Assembly (NCBI GenBank): GCA_009663005.1
Contig: VIGQ01001321.1
Span: 1-31,727 of the forward strand
DNA: 31,727 nt
DNA from: Actinidia chinensis
Lineage: Eukaryota > Streptophyta > Magnoliopsida > Ericales > Actinidiaceae
Direction: 5' to 3'
Shown: positions 10,971 through 21,247 of the stretch, piece after piece
How the letters are laid out: each line of letters starts with the position of its first letter
Numbering within the stretch: the first letter of the stretch is position 1
Translations under genes and position numbers: made by a program
The notes under the pieces: generated by a model
The model's input: the letters and a program-made list of their open reading frames with translations, nothing else
What the model was told of the DNA's origin: nothing
Databases searched by the model: none

Positions 10971-10978
10971 CTTATATA
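10971..10978 (-). promoter_or_regulatory. TATA box for the antisense gene
   Basis: TATATAAG on the minus strand lies about 420 bp before the ATG at 10552. Predicted transcription start is near 10945. The array of 154-bp repeats begins about 65 bp further upstream, so the array sits in the position of an upstream regulatory region. Confidence 0.5.
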
Positions 10979-11041
10979 GAAGTTGAAGAGATGAGAAACC
11001 CACCAAATGCACCCTTAGGGTGCGTTTGTTTCGCAAGCTAA

Positions 11042-11665
11042 CTAGCCAAAATTAGAAGGGGGAGTTAGCCGAGCTCGACCCAGCTCCGAACTCAGCCCCT
11101 CGATGATTGGCCACACTTAGCAAAAAAATTTTAAGGGAGGGGTCAGCTAAGCCCACGGGAGATCAGAACTCTGTCCCACAAGATTTTCTAAGTATGCTAG
11201 GCAAAATCAGAAGGGTGAGTTAGCTGAGATCGACCCAGCTTCAAACTCAGCCTCGCGAGGATTTGCCACACTTGATAAAAAAATTTAAAGAGGGGTTCAA
11301 CCAAGCTCACAGGAGCTCAGAACTTTGTCCCACAAGACTTTCTAAGTACGCTGGGCAAAATCAGAAGGGTGAGTTAGTCAAGCTCGACCTAGCTCCAACT
11401 CCGCCCTGCGAGGATTTGCCACACTTAGCAAAAAAATTTTAAGGGAGGGGTCAGCCGAGCCCACAAGAGCTCAAAACTTTGTCCCATGAGATTTTCTAAG
11501 TACGCTGGGCAAAATCAAAAGGGTGAGTTAGCCGAGCTCGACCGAGCTCGATCTCTGCCCCACGAGGATTTGCCACACTTAGCAAAAAAATTTATTAAGG
11601 GGAGGGGTTAGCCGAGCTTGGAGGGAGCTCCGAACTTAGTCCCCGCAAAATTCGTCGCATTTAGC
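11042..11665. repeat. Array III: dimeric 154-bp higher-order repeat
   Basis: Four units start with GGCAAAATCAGAAGGGTGAG or a close variant at 11045, 11200, 11354 and 11508, giving periods of 155, 154 and 154 bp. Each unit is made of two related half-monomers of about 77 bp. The A half has GAGTTAGCCGAGCTCGACC and GAGGATTTGCCACACTTAG; the B half has AGGGGTCAGCCGAGCCCAC and CACAAGATTTTCTAAGTACG. Same-type halves in different units match far better than A and B within a unit, so the dimer was the unit that amplified last. The last B half is changed (GGAGGGAGCTCCGAACTTAG). Confidence 0.9.
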
Positions 11666-12173
11666 AAAGTATCTTAAAGAAAGCTCCGCATCGATGCGAG
11701 AACTGAGGTTCGAGACTACCTAAGACACAAGCAAAAGATTTTCATTGAGGATCGCCAGCTCTTCTTACATGAACTTACCTATAAATATTCCTAAGTGACT
11801 GGGCGGCGAAAGAAAAAAAATGCAAAATGATGTTCAAGCAGAAAGAAAGAGCATTCATTATAGAAAATTGTACAATTACAAGATACTGCGATTCAAGATG
11901 AGAAACCATTTCATTCGGAGATAATTCGAGTAAACAGACTGTTCGATTACAAAATTCGCTAGTACAAACACTTTGAAGGTGAGCAAGACCGAAGCTTCAA
12001 CACTTCTAACAGAGAACGAGCTATGTGGAGGAATCTTCATGGAGAGTTGCCCAAAGAATGGATATGACGAGCGGAATGAAAAGCAACAACAATACCTAAG
12101 ACTTGTTGTGTTCTTGAAGCCATCGGCCAGTAGAACGACGCACCTTTCCCTCAGGAGCAAAGACGTGTTTTAG

Positions 12174-12960
12174 TTGCTTCTTCCTCTTACGCCTTTCGTC
12201 TCCGCTTTTTCCCCTCCTCTTTTTGCACGCTCGGTTTCTTTGCCGCTTATTTATTTCCTTTTCTCTTCGCGCCCATACCTCTCTGTCTTGCCCCTCTCTG
12301 CTAATTTTGTCTGTACCCCTGCTTTATCTTTCTTACTATTTGTTTTTCGATTTTTCTAATCTCTAATCTTCTCTGCCCTGCTACGCAGCGCCCTTCTTTT
12401 TTGTCTCGTTTCTTTTTTTCCTTTTTTCGACCTAACCTTTTCTTTTTGACCCTAGTCTCCGTCTTCTTTCCCTTTTTGTGCTCCTAGACTGGTCCTGCTT
12501 TCCCCGCCCCCGCGCTTCTTCTCCCCGGCCCTTTCGTCCTTTGGTCTTTTCTTTATCGCCTCCCTCGGATTATCAGTTTTCTCCCTTGTGGTCTCCTGCT
12601 TCTGCTCTGCGCTTGTCTTTCTAGAATATCTCCACCATCCCGTTCATGTTCGTTCCTTTTCTTCTGACTAATGTTTCCCCTCTCTCCACCCTTTCCTCCT
12701 TCATTCCTTCTTTCTTTCCCTGAGTCCTGCTTTTTTCCTTCTTAGCCCTTTTTTTAAGTTCACCATCCCGGCTGAATAATCCATTGACACTCCTCATGCA
12801 GTGCGTCGCACTCCGCGTGATCTCTTTAGTCTGCAGGTTGGCAGAACTCACCCTCGTTCATTACGCTTTTTTACTGCTTATTTTTCCCCCTTCATTTTAT
12901 CCATCCCCCTTTTCCCTTTCCTTTGATCTGCACTGAGCCGGCCTTATTCGTTCTTTCTCA
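12174..12960. repeat. Pyrimidine-rich tract of nearly 800 bp
   Basis: The plus strand is dominated by C and T from the TTCTTCCTCTTACG at about 12178 to about 12960, with few purines longer than three in a row. On the minus strand it would read as Lys/Glu/Arg-rich frames (for example 12851-12621), which follow from composition and need not be coding. No monomer period was seen. Confidence 0.75.
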
Positions 12961-13817
12961 CCTCTCCCCCCTCCGGATCCCGCCTTATTGCTACTGTAGG
13001 CCACTTGTGCCTGTATAGTTTTCTCAGTACCTCCAGCGCGACTTGTCCCCCGTGGCCAACAGCCGAATAAAAAATTTTTTGGTTGCGATTCTCACGGCAA
13101 TATTTTCTGATTAGAGCTGAAAGCCTGCCAAAATCACATGGCGGGCAAGGGTCAATTAGGATCACGTGCTAATGTCACGTTAAGCAGATTGGTTATCATG
13201 TTATTAAGGAATATTTTTTGCCCACCAGATGAGTGGGTGGTTATTGAGCGTACAAGAGAGCACTGTACGGACTCAAACAAATTGTTTTGTCATCTCAAGA
13301 AAATTTTTCAAACCAGAGATCGCAGAAGGGAAGCATGCGCTCATGGAGTTCCAGCTAGTTCCCCCCTGGGTTTGTAAATGCTCGGCCAGCCCCATTCGAG
13401 GGAATGAGCTCTCTACGACCAAAGTGAAGAGCCACATGATAGCTAAGAGAACGGTTCAACGACGATCAGGTGTTGTGTGTAGCAGCAAATCAAAGAGAAG
13501 TTTCATTCACTCTGAAGAAACCTCTCAAGGCCTCGGTAGATATAGGGGTAGATGAGAGGAGAAGTGTAAGGACGTGGATGTGCACGGGATACGAAGAGTC
13601 CAATCATCAGTGGAGGACGAAAGAGTCTGCCAAAGGGGAGGATGAAACGGACCGTCATTATGCGGGATACAGAGAGCCAGCCAGCAAAATGAAAGTGTGA
13701 AACCGTGCTGGGAATACGAAAAGGGCAAAAGGAAAGCCACACCGTGAACAACCGCACCAAAAATCACAACTAGGAACATGTCGTTCACAGGACCTCGGCG
13801 AGCATCACCCTAGCTCA

Positions 13818-14592
13818 TGCGAACTGAGGGACAATTGTGTAATACAATGACAAAACCTGGCCCTGCTTAGTCGGTGGAGTCCCCAACAGGTTGTCACTAA
13901 GGCAACAGTTCAGCGATTCCTTCGCATCGGAGTCGAAGAACTTGGCGTCACTACCAAAGGCAAAACTGTCGTCCGAAGAGCTAAGCCAATCTTATCATCG
14001 AAGCTACGTTGTTTAGTAAGCTGGGACCATTAAACCATGATGGAGCTTGGATGAGGGGGCAATTCCGAGGGATGACAGGGGGTAGAAGGGGTGACTTGCA
14101 ACGTCAAGTTCCCTTAGACAGCCCCACAACCGGGTGAGGAATTGTCGGTATGCATGATGAAGGGCTACCAAGCCAGGGCCAATAGGGGCATGACTGCGTA
14201 AGCCGCCTACTCACTGACACGTAGTTGGTTGCGTTATGAGTACACTTCGAGTTGCAGTCTATCCGATGACAAGACAGCTAGCGACTGACGTGCCGAGCTA
14301 GGTATAAAAGGAGAACTATTGTTCTCTCTAAGTTACGTGATTTGACTATAAGAGCTACCCTTCTCTCTACATACATACACTTTCTCCGATCATCTAACTG
14401 ACCGTCGATGAGCAGTTGCCCAAAATAGCTCAGCGGACTGGTCTCAAGTCTCTGTGTTGAGCTAGGTTAGTACCGAGCAACTGACTGGTGCCCCCAAGCC
14501 GCCTTTGTCTCCGCCGCAAGACCACCGTAGGTGTCTATCCTCGATTTCTTTTCCATTATCTCTCTCATTTTTTTTTTTCCACGACCCCCGCA
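13818..14592 (+). repeat. 3' LTR of the Tat-like element
   Basis: See the anchors given for the 5' LTR. The start is approximate (TG at 13818 or 13824; the latter reads TGAGGGACAATTGTGTA). The end is CGACCCCCGCA at 14592, matching CACACCCCCACA of the 5' LTR. Length is about 770 bp against about 760 bp for the 5' LTR. Confidence 0.65.
14303..14310 (+). promoter_or_regulatory. TATA box of the 3' LTR
   Basis: TATAAAAG follows GAGCTAGG at the same relative position as the TATATAAG of the 5' LTR. If active it would drive transcripts into the flanking DNA at 14593 onward. Confidence 0.55.
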
Positions 14593-15070
14593 CATTCTCT
14601 ATAAATGTCCCAACTCACAAATGAAGCAGAAGGTTTTGTAAGGCAGTCAATGGTCTTGCTTTTTCAGTCATATTGGCATTTTCTCGTTCCAGAGCTATTA
14701 GGAGCAACCCTTATTCACTGGTGGATTTGTTGCTTGCGTCCTCATCATGTTATTTTGTTATCCTGATGTTGTGCAGAGAGGCTTTTAGGAGAAAGATGGA
14801 GCATGAAGGCTTGCAGTCTGGGGCATCGCTCTCGGTTTTATTTCCGCCGCATGTACATTTGAACTGGTTTATCAGCAGAGTCTAGCTTCTTAAAGTTAGT
14901 TAAGAGTGGTAGGTGTAGTATTTCATTCACCTTCCTGGCTTTTATGGGAAACTTAAACACTAGTTTTTTTCAGCTATGCCGAAAAGTAATGTTCGATTTT
15001 AATGATTTCAGATTTTGAACATCTTTTGATGTTGGCAACAAAAAGCAAAAAGTGGTTAAGCGGCTGCTGA

Positions 15071-15190
15071 TGCTGGAACTCAGAGAGGGCTGAAGCTGTT
15101 AAAAAATGCTTTACTTCTCTGACGGAGGCCTATGTAAGCTTGAAAGAAGATCAGGGAGAAAAGGAGAGAGTGGAGATGATAAGATGCTGG
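15071..15190 (+). pseudogene. Host-gene-like coding block 1, unidentified
   Basis: A plus-strand frame after a stop at 15068 reads a hydrophilic helix-like segment with RAEAVKKCFTSLTEAYVSLK and then EDQGEKERVEM, ending at TGA 15191. Residue composition (many E, K, charged spacing) looks like real coding sequence. It has no ATG, so it would be an internal exon; a possible donor is CTG|GTGACA at 15190, which is weak. The gene was not recognised. It sits 480 bp after the Tat 3' LTR, so it may be a host gene or gene fragment next to the insertion. Confidence 0.35.
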
Positions 15191-15375
15191 TGACAAAGAA
15201 ACCGACAGGACGAGGAGGGGTTGGCTTACTTAAAGTTCTGTGGATCCTTCCTTTCCTTTCCTTGTTTATACGTGGTGATGCATCATTCGCTAACCAAATC
15301 TTGAAGACATCAAGAGAATGTGATAATTTTTTTTTTCTTTCTTGTCTATGCGTTGAATGACGACTAACGTGACAG

Positions 15376-15579
15376 AAAACTCAAAAGAATTCCTGGTCGT
15401 GTGCCCAAAGTAGTAGCTGGTGCCTTGAAAATGGAACTGCTGTGGAAGAGGGGCGATATGAGAAAAGGAAGACCAAGAGCAAGAGCTTGAATGGCGTAGT
15501 AGTTGATTCTTTTACTGTGGAAAGTGAAAAATCCACGTGGACTACGTTGGATAGCTATAATGAAATTGTATCTTTTTGA
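15376..15579 (+). pseudogene. Host-gene-like coding block 2, possible terminal exon
   Basis: After an acceptor GTGACAG at 15375, a frame of 67 codons runs to TGA at 15577-15579. It contains WCLENGTAVEEGRYEKRKTK and ends TWTTLDSYNEIVSF. The composition is acidic and basic, typical of a soluble protein tail. It lies about 185 bp after block 1 and could be the next exon of the same gene, with a T-rich stretch (15327-15341) in the intron. Function is unknown. The join of the two blocks is inference. Confidence 0.35.
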
Positions 15580-16457
15580 GTTACCTCTTATTAGTTGATT
15601 TAGCGCACAAAACTGATTATTTTTCATTTTGTTTTGCTTTCTCATTTTGAGAAATTTAACATGTGCGTGCTAACTGCAAGGTTAATGTTCGATTTTTAAC
15701 GCTCACATATGATCGATACATGTGATTTACTTATTGTATAATGGATTAGATATTTAGTAAACACTTTTTGATAATCCTTGATTTTCTATGGTTGTGTGAT
15801 GAGATTCTTTTGATGGTTTGAAAGATGGTTGATCAACAGTGTTGTTACTCTCTCTATACAGAGGTACCCCAAGTCTAGCTACAAGGACACTCATTGCCTC
15901 CACAAGTCAGCTCCAGTTTCCTCAACACCTTCCCTGCATGTAACTGGTATTTAGCCATTGCTTCATGACGGGTTCGTCGTTGGTTTGGCGTTTTACATGT
16001 TGTGAGAAAAAAACAAAGTTTTTAATGTCTTTCCCCTTTGGATGGGGAAGGAATTGGTGTAATAGTACTTTTTTAGGATTGTAAAATTAGCCTATTGAAT
16101 TGACATTTGCAGACTTGTCCTTCTTTGGTCGTTCCGTCATGTAGATTAGTGTTAATTAGATTATGAGAAAATATTTTTTTTTGTATTGGTGATTTTTTTT
16201 TTTATAAATTTTCAATTCTTCTCATAAAAAAAAACCGAAAATCTATTAAAATTTTAATAAAAAAAAGCAAAGGCAAGGTACCTAAAAAAAAGGCAAAATT
16301 GGGCCTCCATTCAAATCTCTAGACCCAATTCACTTCGATCGTCATACTGTGGTAAGTGTGCCTCACCTTTTACAGAAGGCTGGCGGAGAATGACTGATTT
16401 GTGTAGTATCGCGATAACAGTGAGTTCTAAGTTTTATTATTTTGTCTTTTAGGAATG
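15580..16457 (+). other. Noncoding AT-rich DNA, possible 3' UTR
   Basis: No supported gene. A TATACAG acceptor-like site at 15857 is followed by GC-richer sequence up to about 15990, which could be a further exon or UTR, but no long frame supports it. A/T runs lie at 16165-16265. Confidence 0.3.
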
Positions 16458-17430
16458 AAAGTTATTGCAGTAGTTTTAAGTTATTATCGTCATATCTGGT
16501 GTTAAATTGTTTCGGTTCAATGAATTAATTTTTATGTATTTTTGGAAATGAAGAGTGATTGATGGAATAAGGTTTGCGGTTATACTAATAAGAATCATAT
16601 TATAGTTTCTAGTGCAAGATGCAGTAAGACTTAGGTTATTATTATCAAAATTAGGTGTTTTTTTTAATTAATGGCACTGTTATCTAAAAGATTGTGATCG
16701 ATTTGAATCTATCTGAAATTTTCAATTAATTGTGACCTTTAGGAGCTTAATAGGCGACCATATATGATTTTACATAGCAATTATATCTTGTAATTTTTCG
16801 GTTATACTTTTCTAGTAGTCTGCGATGTGTTGTCTTTACGAATGATTGCAGCAAGTTTTTAAGTATATTATTATCCAATTTCAGTTATGTGACTCTATGG
16901 AATTGAGTATTGAAAATTATGATCAATTTGAATCAATCTGAAAATTCAGTTCTATGGACTTTTGTGTACATTCGGAAATGAAGAAGTGATGGCGGTTCAG
17001 CTCTAAAATGTGTGCTGAGTTTTTATTACATTTCCCCATTTTGGTTGAGGGATTATTTGGCTCTCTAAAGGTTATAGCACCAATGGGATTGCTTTGAAAA
17101 TATTTCTCCATTTTGTGCATGCATGTTTGTCTGAGTGTATATGACAATGGGAAAATTGTTGGGTGGGACTTACCCAGTTATTCCAGATTTACAAGAAATT
17201 TTTTCTTTGTATTTTTCTATATCTTGAATGAATGTGCTGTTAGTTTGTTGGATTAGTGACAATGTTTATTTACGCATTCGACTAATTGTATGATTCTTAT
17301 GGTTGCCGATTTATTTTGGATTCCAGATCTGAGAATTCTCTATCATGTTGTCAGGTTAGTATGCTTAATTAATAAACCATAAAATAGTATGTATTTTTGG
17401 GAATGAAGAGTAGTGATAGCTTGATTGTTA
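16458..17430. repeat. Degenerate direct repeats
   Basis: Two motifs recur. ATTGCAG-A-GTTTTAAGT-ATTAT occurs near 16463, 16619 and 16847. TGTATTTTTGGAAATGAAGAGTGAT or a variant occurs near 16537, 16963 and 17391, spaced about 426-428 bp. GATC-ATTTGAATC-ATCTGAAA occurs near 16697 and 16920. The copies are strongly diverged. The origin is unknown; one possibility is an old tandemly duplicated noncoding unit. Confidence 0.5.
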
Positions 17431-18188
17431 TGCTTGTATTAAAAGCTAAGATGCATTTTAGGGTGTATAGTCTTATATCTTCAGCCTCATGCGTGATCAG
17501 TGAATGCGTTTGCCATTTTTATCACGAATAGGAGAAACATTATTTATGGTTTTGCGACAACTCAATACCACATCGACATTGTTGCTGGCTGATAATAAGA
17601 GGGCATGGGTCATTTTTACAATTAACATAAGAGATAAATTATCCATGGGCTGCGATGGATCCAAGTGGCCTAATGGCGATTCAAAATTTAAACAAAACTA
17701 AAATTTCGGAAAGATATAACATGAAGTTACTAATTTTTAGCCTCAGCTTAATAATTGGACAATTCTGTTAAAAGACCTAACTCTCTCAGTAAATGCTTAC
17801 GTAGGGGTGACGGTTGTCATTAAAGTACATATCTGAAAGACTGCCTCATCAATCTTATTTAAATACTCGGGGTGGTGTGATCAAGCCATGGGAGAATTTG
17901 AAACTGATATCTGAGAATGGAAATACTAGTCTTTTCTCCTACATCCAATTCCAGTGGGGTTTTCGAAAATTAGTGTGAATAAGGGCAGACGTGTTACCAC
18001 TTTTTTTAAAAAATATAAGTAATTTTTTAAAAAAAATGAACCAATAACCACCACCCATAGGAAAATTATATAAAAGTATAAAACAAATGTAAAAATATTA
18101 TGTAAAAATGTATTAAAAAGTATGAAATATGTATTGGGAAGTAAATTTTTTATCATGTGATATTTCTTAATCATCTCCTCTTAGCAAG
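17431..18188. other. AT-rich DNA, no supported gene
   Basis: A 65-codon frame at 17504-17701 has no recognisable domain and no coding context. The rest is AT-rich. The solo LTR interrupts this DNA at 18189. Confidence 0.4.
18184..18188. repeat. Target site duplication, left
   Basis: GCAAG directly precedes the TG of the solo LTR. Confidence 0.85.
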
Positions 18189-19236
18189 TGTAACCCCCGA
18201 CCCTTAATTACTCTTTACTTTATTAAGAAATAAAAATTGTTAAAATTTAAATTAAGCCATTTTTAATAAGTTTGGGGTTAATTCAAAATTTCATTAAAGT
18301 TTTGGATAAAATTAAAAAAGAAATTTAAATTTAAAGATATTAATTATTTAAAAGTTGGAGGGACTAAAGTGTAATTTTACCAATTGATTGAACAGGGATG
18401 ATTCGCCAATGGCCGCCTCTTTCTTAGTTTGTCTTCTTGTGGTACAAAGTTTATAACAAAGAAGAGAGCAGATACGGAGACCGGAGAAGAGAAAAGAAAG
18501 AAAGAAGATAAGGAAAAATTATACAGTGCGGTTTAATTTTGAATCATTAAGATATAGGTGTAGATTAACGTGTGAGATGATATGTAGTGATGTGAAATTT
18601 TAGTATGTGATCATGGGCCAGATCTTCATATTTAGATTTGTAGATTTCAATTTGATAAACATGAGGTATACAATTGATTCTAAAATTCGGAGTTATTTTT
18701 AAATTATCTGATTTATACTCCTTTGAGCAAGTGTACTATCTGTTGAAATTCAGAGATTTATTGAAATTCATGACATTGTTGAAATCATGATTGTGTATGG
18801 CTAAAGTGTTATGTATGAATGGTACGGACTGGGTGGAGCCTACAAAATAACCCTAGTACCCGGTTTAAAGCAGAAAGGCTTGGTGAGGTGGGCGAGGCGG
18901 CCACCAGTCATGTACATGAAGACCGGGTATGAGTCTTTGATAGAATATTATTTGTTGAGCTCTTCTAAATTTATTCTTGAGCAATATGGATTCATTGGGC
19001 ATATTCCCGTCAATTGTCTTGACTTTCTTATTTAAAATAATTTTCAGGGAACGAGGGGAGTCCGGATGGGATAGTGCGAATGGGTCGGAGAAAGACTGAA
19101 CTTATGATTATTTGTACATTAATTTTATTTGAGAAATTGTAAATATTAACAATTGGATACTCTGATTTATAGTAATTGGAGATGATTACAGATTTTACGA
19201 TTGCCATTCATTAACGGCTGGGCAGAAGTCGTTACA
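18189..19236 (+). mobile_element. Solo LTR, 1048 bp, with perfect 5-bp target duplication
   Basis: The element begins TGTAACCCCCGACC and ends GTCGTTACA, so its ends form the inverted repeat TGTAAC/GTTACA. Both sides carry GCAAG (18184-18188 and 19237-19241). No second LTR or pol sequence lies nearby, so this is a solo LTR left by recombination between the two LTRs of a full element. A TGTAACCCCCGACC start is common among plant gypsy LTRs, so I favour Ty3/gypsy. The 74-codon frame inside (18811-19035) is not a gene. Compared with the Tat LTRs, it appears much better preserved. Confidence 0.9.
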
Positions 19237-19241
19237 GCAAG
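19237..19241. repeat. Target site duplication, right
   Basis: GCAAG directly follows the CA of the solo LTR and matches the left copy exactly. Confidence 0.85.
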
Positions 19242-20794
19242 ACCTTTTTAAAAGTTGTGTATTATGGCCGGAATGCGTCATGACAGGTTCTGGACAATCC
19301 ATGACAATGTTTTTGGCTTTATATAATGTGACTATTCTTGATTCTGTTGGAATTAATTAAAGGTAAACTTATATTAATTACGCGACTCCATAAAACTAAA
19401 AAATATATGTATTTTCACATACAAAAATAATAGCTTGGCTTTTTGGTCAATACTAGTGTGTATAGAATATACTTTAGCTTACTCAATCATCTTCACAAAA
19501 TGAGTGTATTTAAAATGTAAATATTTTATCTAATTTTAAAAAAAGTTCGATTATGTAAAAGAAATATATCCATTTTTATTGACACAAAGGTGTTTGGTGC
19601 TAAATAATTTTAGAATCAGACTTCCAATGGACCTTCCCTGTTGGTCATTAATGGTACACGCAAAACTTTCTTATCAAACAATGACAACACAAAGTCAGAC
19701 GGGGTAACCTGATATGAAGGTAGACGGATGTTGCTAAATGTACACAAGTCATTCACACTATATATATATGCACGTTATGCTGGAACATCCCCATGACGTG
19801 GGCACCACGATTTAGGCACAAATTTAAATTGTTGCCACAAATTTGATACTATAAGAAATTGTTTTACAAATTTTGACATGAATTTTGACGAATTAATGGA
19901 GGAGGAATATTGTTGTCTTCTCTAACCAAAATTAGCAAAAATACAAGAGCTTGCGCCCACCCAATAATGAAAGGGGGGGAGGTGCAGTTAATGTACAACT
20001 CGAAAATGTATACAAACACTAACGATTTTTTTTCAGTAAAAAAACAACTTAATCATGAATCAGATCAATCATGGATCAACGCACTTTGAAACTTAAAATG
20101 AGTAGAAAGAATGACGGGCAATAGAGTAAAACATAATCAGTGTGAAGTTTGGTTTGCCAAAAATTTTACGATTTTTGATTAAAAAAATTAGTCTATTTAG
20201 CTTAAATTTTCAGTTGGAGTCACTATATTTCAGGTTGTTAACGGTGTCTGTTACCTATTTTTAAAGATAAAACAAAAAACACTTCATATACCCAAAACAA
20301 TGAAATTGTTACCACAAAAATACATAAAATTTTTAGTTAATCTCAAATAATAGAATTATTTCTTTGTCTCTATTACCTATTATTCCAAAAAAAAAAAAGT
20401 TAATATTTCAAGCGGAGACTAAATATTTTTTGGGGCGTCACATGTTTTATACTAATTTTTTGTTTTTAGCAAAGAGAGGAAACTAAAATCCAAAGGTCCA
20501 AAAGATTGGGGCCCGCAATCACTTTCATTCAGTCTTTTGTGATAGTTAAATTTGATACTACTGTCATTATTTGATATCTGTCTTAGATTCATATTAATAT
20601 GGGCGTGTTATTGAAGTAAAAGAATATTAGATAAGAGTAATATCAAAGTTTTAAGGTCCGAAATTGAGCTAAATTGCACTTATTGATATTGTTCTTTAAT
20701 TTTTAGTGAACTTTTTCAATCTGATTACGTAATTTTTTATTCTCCTCTGACTCATTTTTGTAAGAGAATTGAAATATTTAAAATAATAATTTTT

Positions 20795-20875
20795 TTACAA
20801 AATTATTTACGTTGCAAGATATCTGAAAAATCCATTTGGATTGTTGGCATTATCTAAAAAATTCCATTAAGTTGT
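20795..20875. repeat. Segment shared with 23900-23975
   Basis: Both contain TTTACAAA-TTTTACG/AGTTG-CAAGAT, then ATCCATTTGGATTGT-GG-ATT-ATCT-AAAAAAT-CC. They match over about 75 bp with small indels. It may be a remnant of an older duplication around the duplicated locus or a dispersed repeat. Confidence 0.55.
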
Positions 20876-21231
20876 AATCTGGATCAGGGTTTTAGCGAAA
20901 AAAAAAAAACATAAAAATAGACATTCATCAGAAAATTATGCAGATCTCTTTATTATATATATTTGCAGTGGGATGCCCTCGTATGCGTGGGTAAAAGTTA
21001 TAAGGAATATAGTTAATTTTTTGACATGAATTGACTTTGTTTGTTTTTAACTTATGAAACAATGATATTGTGGAAGCAATTGTGGAGACATTTGAATATA
21101 AAAAACAGTATGAACATATTTTAAATAAAGTTCATACACACGAATTTAATCTAACCATTAAACATTTCTAGAATGGCATTGGGTCAAAGCTTGATTTGAG
21201 GGGGCTGTGTTTTTTTTTTTTTTGAGTAATT

Positions 21232-21247
21232 GGGGGGGGGGGGGGGG
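21232..21247. repeat. G16 homopolymer
   Basis: Sixteen G follow a T14 run and the short spacer GAGTAATT. Runs like this are unreliable in sequencing. Confidence 0.8.

Larger units (their letters stand above)
6283..13817 (+). other. Long 3' region of the Tat-like element
   Basis: About 7.5 kb lies between the integrase end and the 3' LTR. It holds three arrays of one short monomer, a decayed antisense gene with a TATA box, a pyrimidine-rich tract, and stretches (6720-7470, 11670-12170, 12961-13817) in which nothing else was recognised. Long 3' regions with tandem repeats are known for Tat/Ogre elements. A purine run at 13633-13643 (AAAGGGGAGGA) is a possible polypurine tract but lies about 175 bp before the LTR start inferred here. 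Confidence 0.65.
1699..14592 (+). mobile_element. Decayed Tat-like Ty3/gypsy LTR retrotransposon, about 12.9 kb
   Basis: Two related LTRs bound an internal region in the order primer-binding site, reverse transcriptase, RNase H, a second RNase H, integrase, then a 7.5-kb 3' region. In plants, a second RNase H block between the gypsy RNase H and integrase, together with a long 3' region carrying tandem repeats and sometimes an antisense ORF, is characteristic of the Tat lineage (Ogre, Retand, Grande). All pol domains are broken by indels, and most of gag and the protease are missing, so the element cannot be autonomous. A candidate 5-bp target duplication is CATTC at 1693-1697 and 14593-14597, but on the left it leaves one extra base before TG. 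The lineage call is based on domain order, not on a tree. Confidence 0.8.

Noticed and set aside
11042..11665. CRISPR-like spaced repeats
   Set aside because: Units are contiguous with no variable spacers; this is a tandem satellite-like array in a plant element.
13229..13555. 108-codon frame before the 3' LTR
   Set aside because: No recognisable domain and no coding context; it falls in the Tat 3' region.
13633..13652. Purine run followed by TG as the true start of the 3' LTR
   Set aside because: Anchor spacing between the two LTRs puts the start near 13818-13824. The alternative would need an extra 180 bp in one LTR. Not excluded, only less likely.
17504..17701. 65-codon frame that faintly resembles a B3-type segment (W-V then GW/K-F)
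   Set aside because: The resemblance is to a few residues only and no exon structure supports it.
18811..19035. 74-codon frame
   Set aside because: Entirely inside the solo LTR.
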